DNA from: Pseudomonadota bacterium
GTDB taxonomy: Bacteria; Pseudomonadota; Alphaproteobacteria; Caulobacterales; Caulobacteraceae
DNA: 41,833 nucleotides
Assembly (NCBI GenBank): GCA_023456105.1
Contig: JAEYAO010000057.1
Coordinates: forward strand, 1-41,833
Direction of reading: 5' to 3'
Shown here one piece after another: positions 41,232 through 41,833 of the stretch. A program made the position numbers and the translations under genes. Each line of letters starts with the position of its first letter. Position 1 is the first letter of the stretch. The notes under the pieces were generated by a model. That model was not told where the DNA came from, searched no databases, and saw only the letters and a program-made list of their open reading frames with translations.

Positions 41232-41833
41232 ATGGCCCGTCTGCCCCGCCTGCTGCCCCTGATCGCCATCGCCATCGGCGGGGTGGTCGCCGTGCGCGCG
41301 GTGGGCGTGGCGCCCGAGCTGTTCAGCGGCGCCAAGGCCTGGGCCGAAGAGGCCGCGCCCGCCGGCGCCGCCGCGCCCAAGCCCACGCAGGCCGCCTGCG
41401 CCCTGTCGCCGGACCAGCTGGCCCAGCAGGCGGGCATCTCGCCGGCCGAGCTGAAGATCATCCAGTCGCTGTCGGCCCGCCGCACCGAGCTGGATGCGCG
41501 CGACCAGGACTTCGCCACCACCCTGCCGCTGATGGTCGCCGCCGAACAGAAGATCGACGCCAAGGTCAAGGCGCTGGAGGCGCTGAAGGCCGAGATGAAG
41601 GGCTTGCTGGGCCAGGTGGACGAGCGAGAAAAGGCCGAGATCGACCGGCTGGTGCAGGTCTATTCCGCCATGCGTCCGAAAGAGGCGGCGCCGGTGCTGG
41701 CCTCGTTGGAGGACCGGGTGCGCCTGCCTGTCGCCGCCGCCATGCGCCCGCGCACCCTGGCCGCCGTGATGGCCCAGATGACACCGGCCCAGGCCAAGGA
41801 ACTGACCGAGAAGCTGGCCGCCCGCTTCCAGGC
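41232..41833 (+). CDS. motE: MotE-like flagellar protein (partial, cut by window end)
   Basis: The frame runs off the right edge after 200 codons. The N-terminus has a membrane anchor or uncleaved signal (about 5-25), a proline/alanine linker, then a helical segment (about 65-140, LKIIQSLSARRTELDARDQDF and following) and a MgtE-N-like C-terminal region starting at VQVYSAMRPKEAAPVLASLEDRV. This pattern matches MotE, the periplasmic chaperone of the MotC stator component in rhizobia, and its relatives next to fliM in Caulobacterales. An upstream hairpin and 66 bp separate it from the pflI-like gene. Confidence 0.8.
   Translation, partial: MARLPRLLPLIAIAIGGVVAVRAVGVAPELFSGAKAWAEEAAPAGAAAPKPTQAACALSPDQLAQQAGISPAELKIIQSLSARRTELDARDQDFATTLPLMVAAEQKIDAKVKALEALKAEMKGLLGQVDEREKAEIDRLVQVYSAMRPKEAAPVLASLEDRVRLPVAAAMRPRTLAAVMAQMTPAQAKELTEKLAARFQ

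Overview
This 41.8 kb window is chromosomal DNA of a high-GC alphaproteobacterium, almost certainly Caulobacterales (family Caulobacteraceae; Brevundimonas is my best guess for the genus, which is an inference). The main reasons are the order flgF-flgG-flgA-flgH facing fliL-fliM-(pflI-like)-(motE-like), the sigma54 and CtrA-like sites between them, and a RegB/RegA pair placed directly behind a quinol oxidase operon. No insertion sequence, CRISPR array, phage gene or other mobile element was seen, and coding density is very high with many 1-4 nt stop/start overlaps. No gene-free stretch exceeds about 250 bases.

Layout. (1) 1-180: initiator tRNA-fMet and a hairpin terminator. (2) 244-13460: a molybdenum locus. 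It holds mobA and fdhD (minus), a YdeP-type molybdopterin oxidoreductase (plus), a catalase-like haem protein (minus), xdhC-mocA (plus), moaA-moaD-moaE-moaB-moaC-moeA (minus) and modA-modE-modB-modC (plus). Together these import molybdate, build molybdopterin, insert Mo, and finish the cofactor as either the guanine (MobA) or the cytosine (MocA) dinucleotide. (3) 13473-16798: a glutamine amidotransferase, an aldose 1-epimerase-like protein and an MFS transporter. (4) 16954-25444: a haem-copper quinol oxidase operon (cyoABCD), SURF1, the redox two-component pair RegB/RegA, a CtaG-type assembly factor and a cytochrome b561. (5) 25215-30336: a dihaem lipoprotein cytochrome c, then a caa3-type cytochrome c oxidase operon: monohaem cytochrome c, CoxB fused to cytochrome c, a CoxA protein with a long subunit III-like extension, and a small membrane protein. 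(6) 30347-35723: a LysR regulator, a cysteine-synthase-like PLP enzyme, a DUF885 peptidase-like protein and three adjacent related exported proteins. (7) 35821-41833: flagellar genes, flgFGAH on the minus strand and fliL-fliM-pflI-motE on the plus strand, the last cut by the window edge.

How it works together. The respiratory block pairs a quinol oxidase and a cytochrome c oxidase with a quinone/thiol-sensing kinase that could balance them. The molybdenum block could supply several Mo enzymes, of which only one (YdeP-type) is encoded here. The flagellar block shows a compact divergent control region: a near-consensus sigma54 promoter for flgF, a CtrA-like box for fliL, and an ftr/FlbD-like palindrome between them.

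Most worth a second look: the divergent flagellar control region; a tandem family of three two-cysteine exported proteins; a 12-codon leader ORF coupled to the caa3 operon; modA and surf1 with no ordinary start codon; a molybdate regulon whose ModE and ModC both lack the molybdate-binding domains; and a 230-bp antisense overlap between cytochrome genes.
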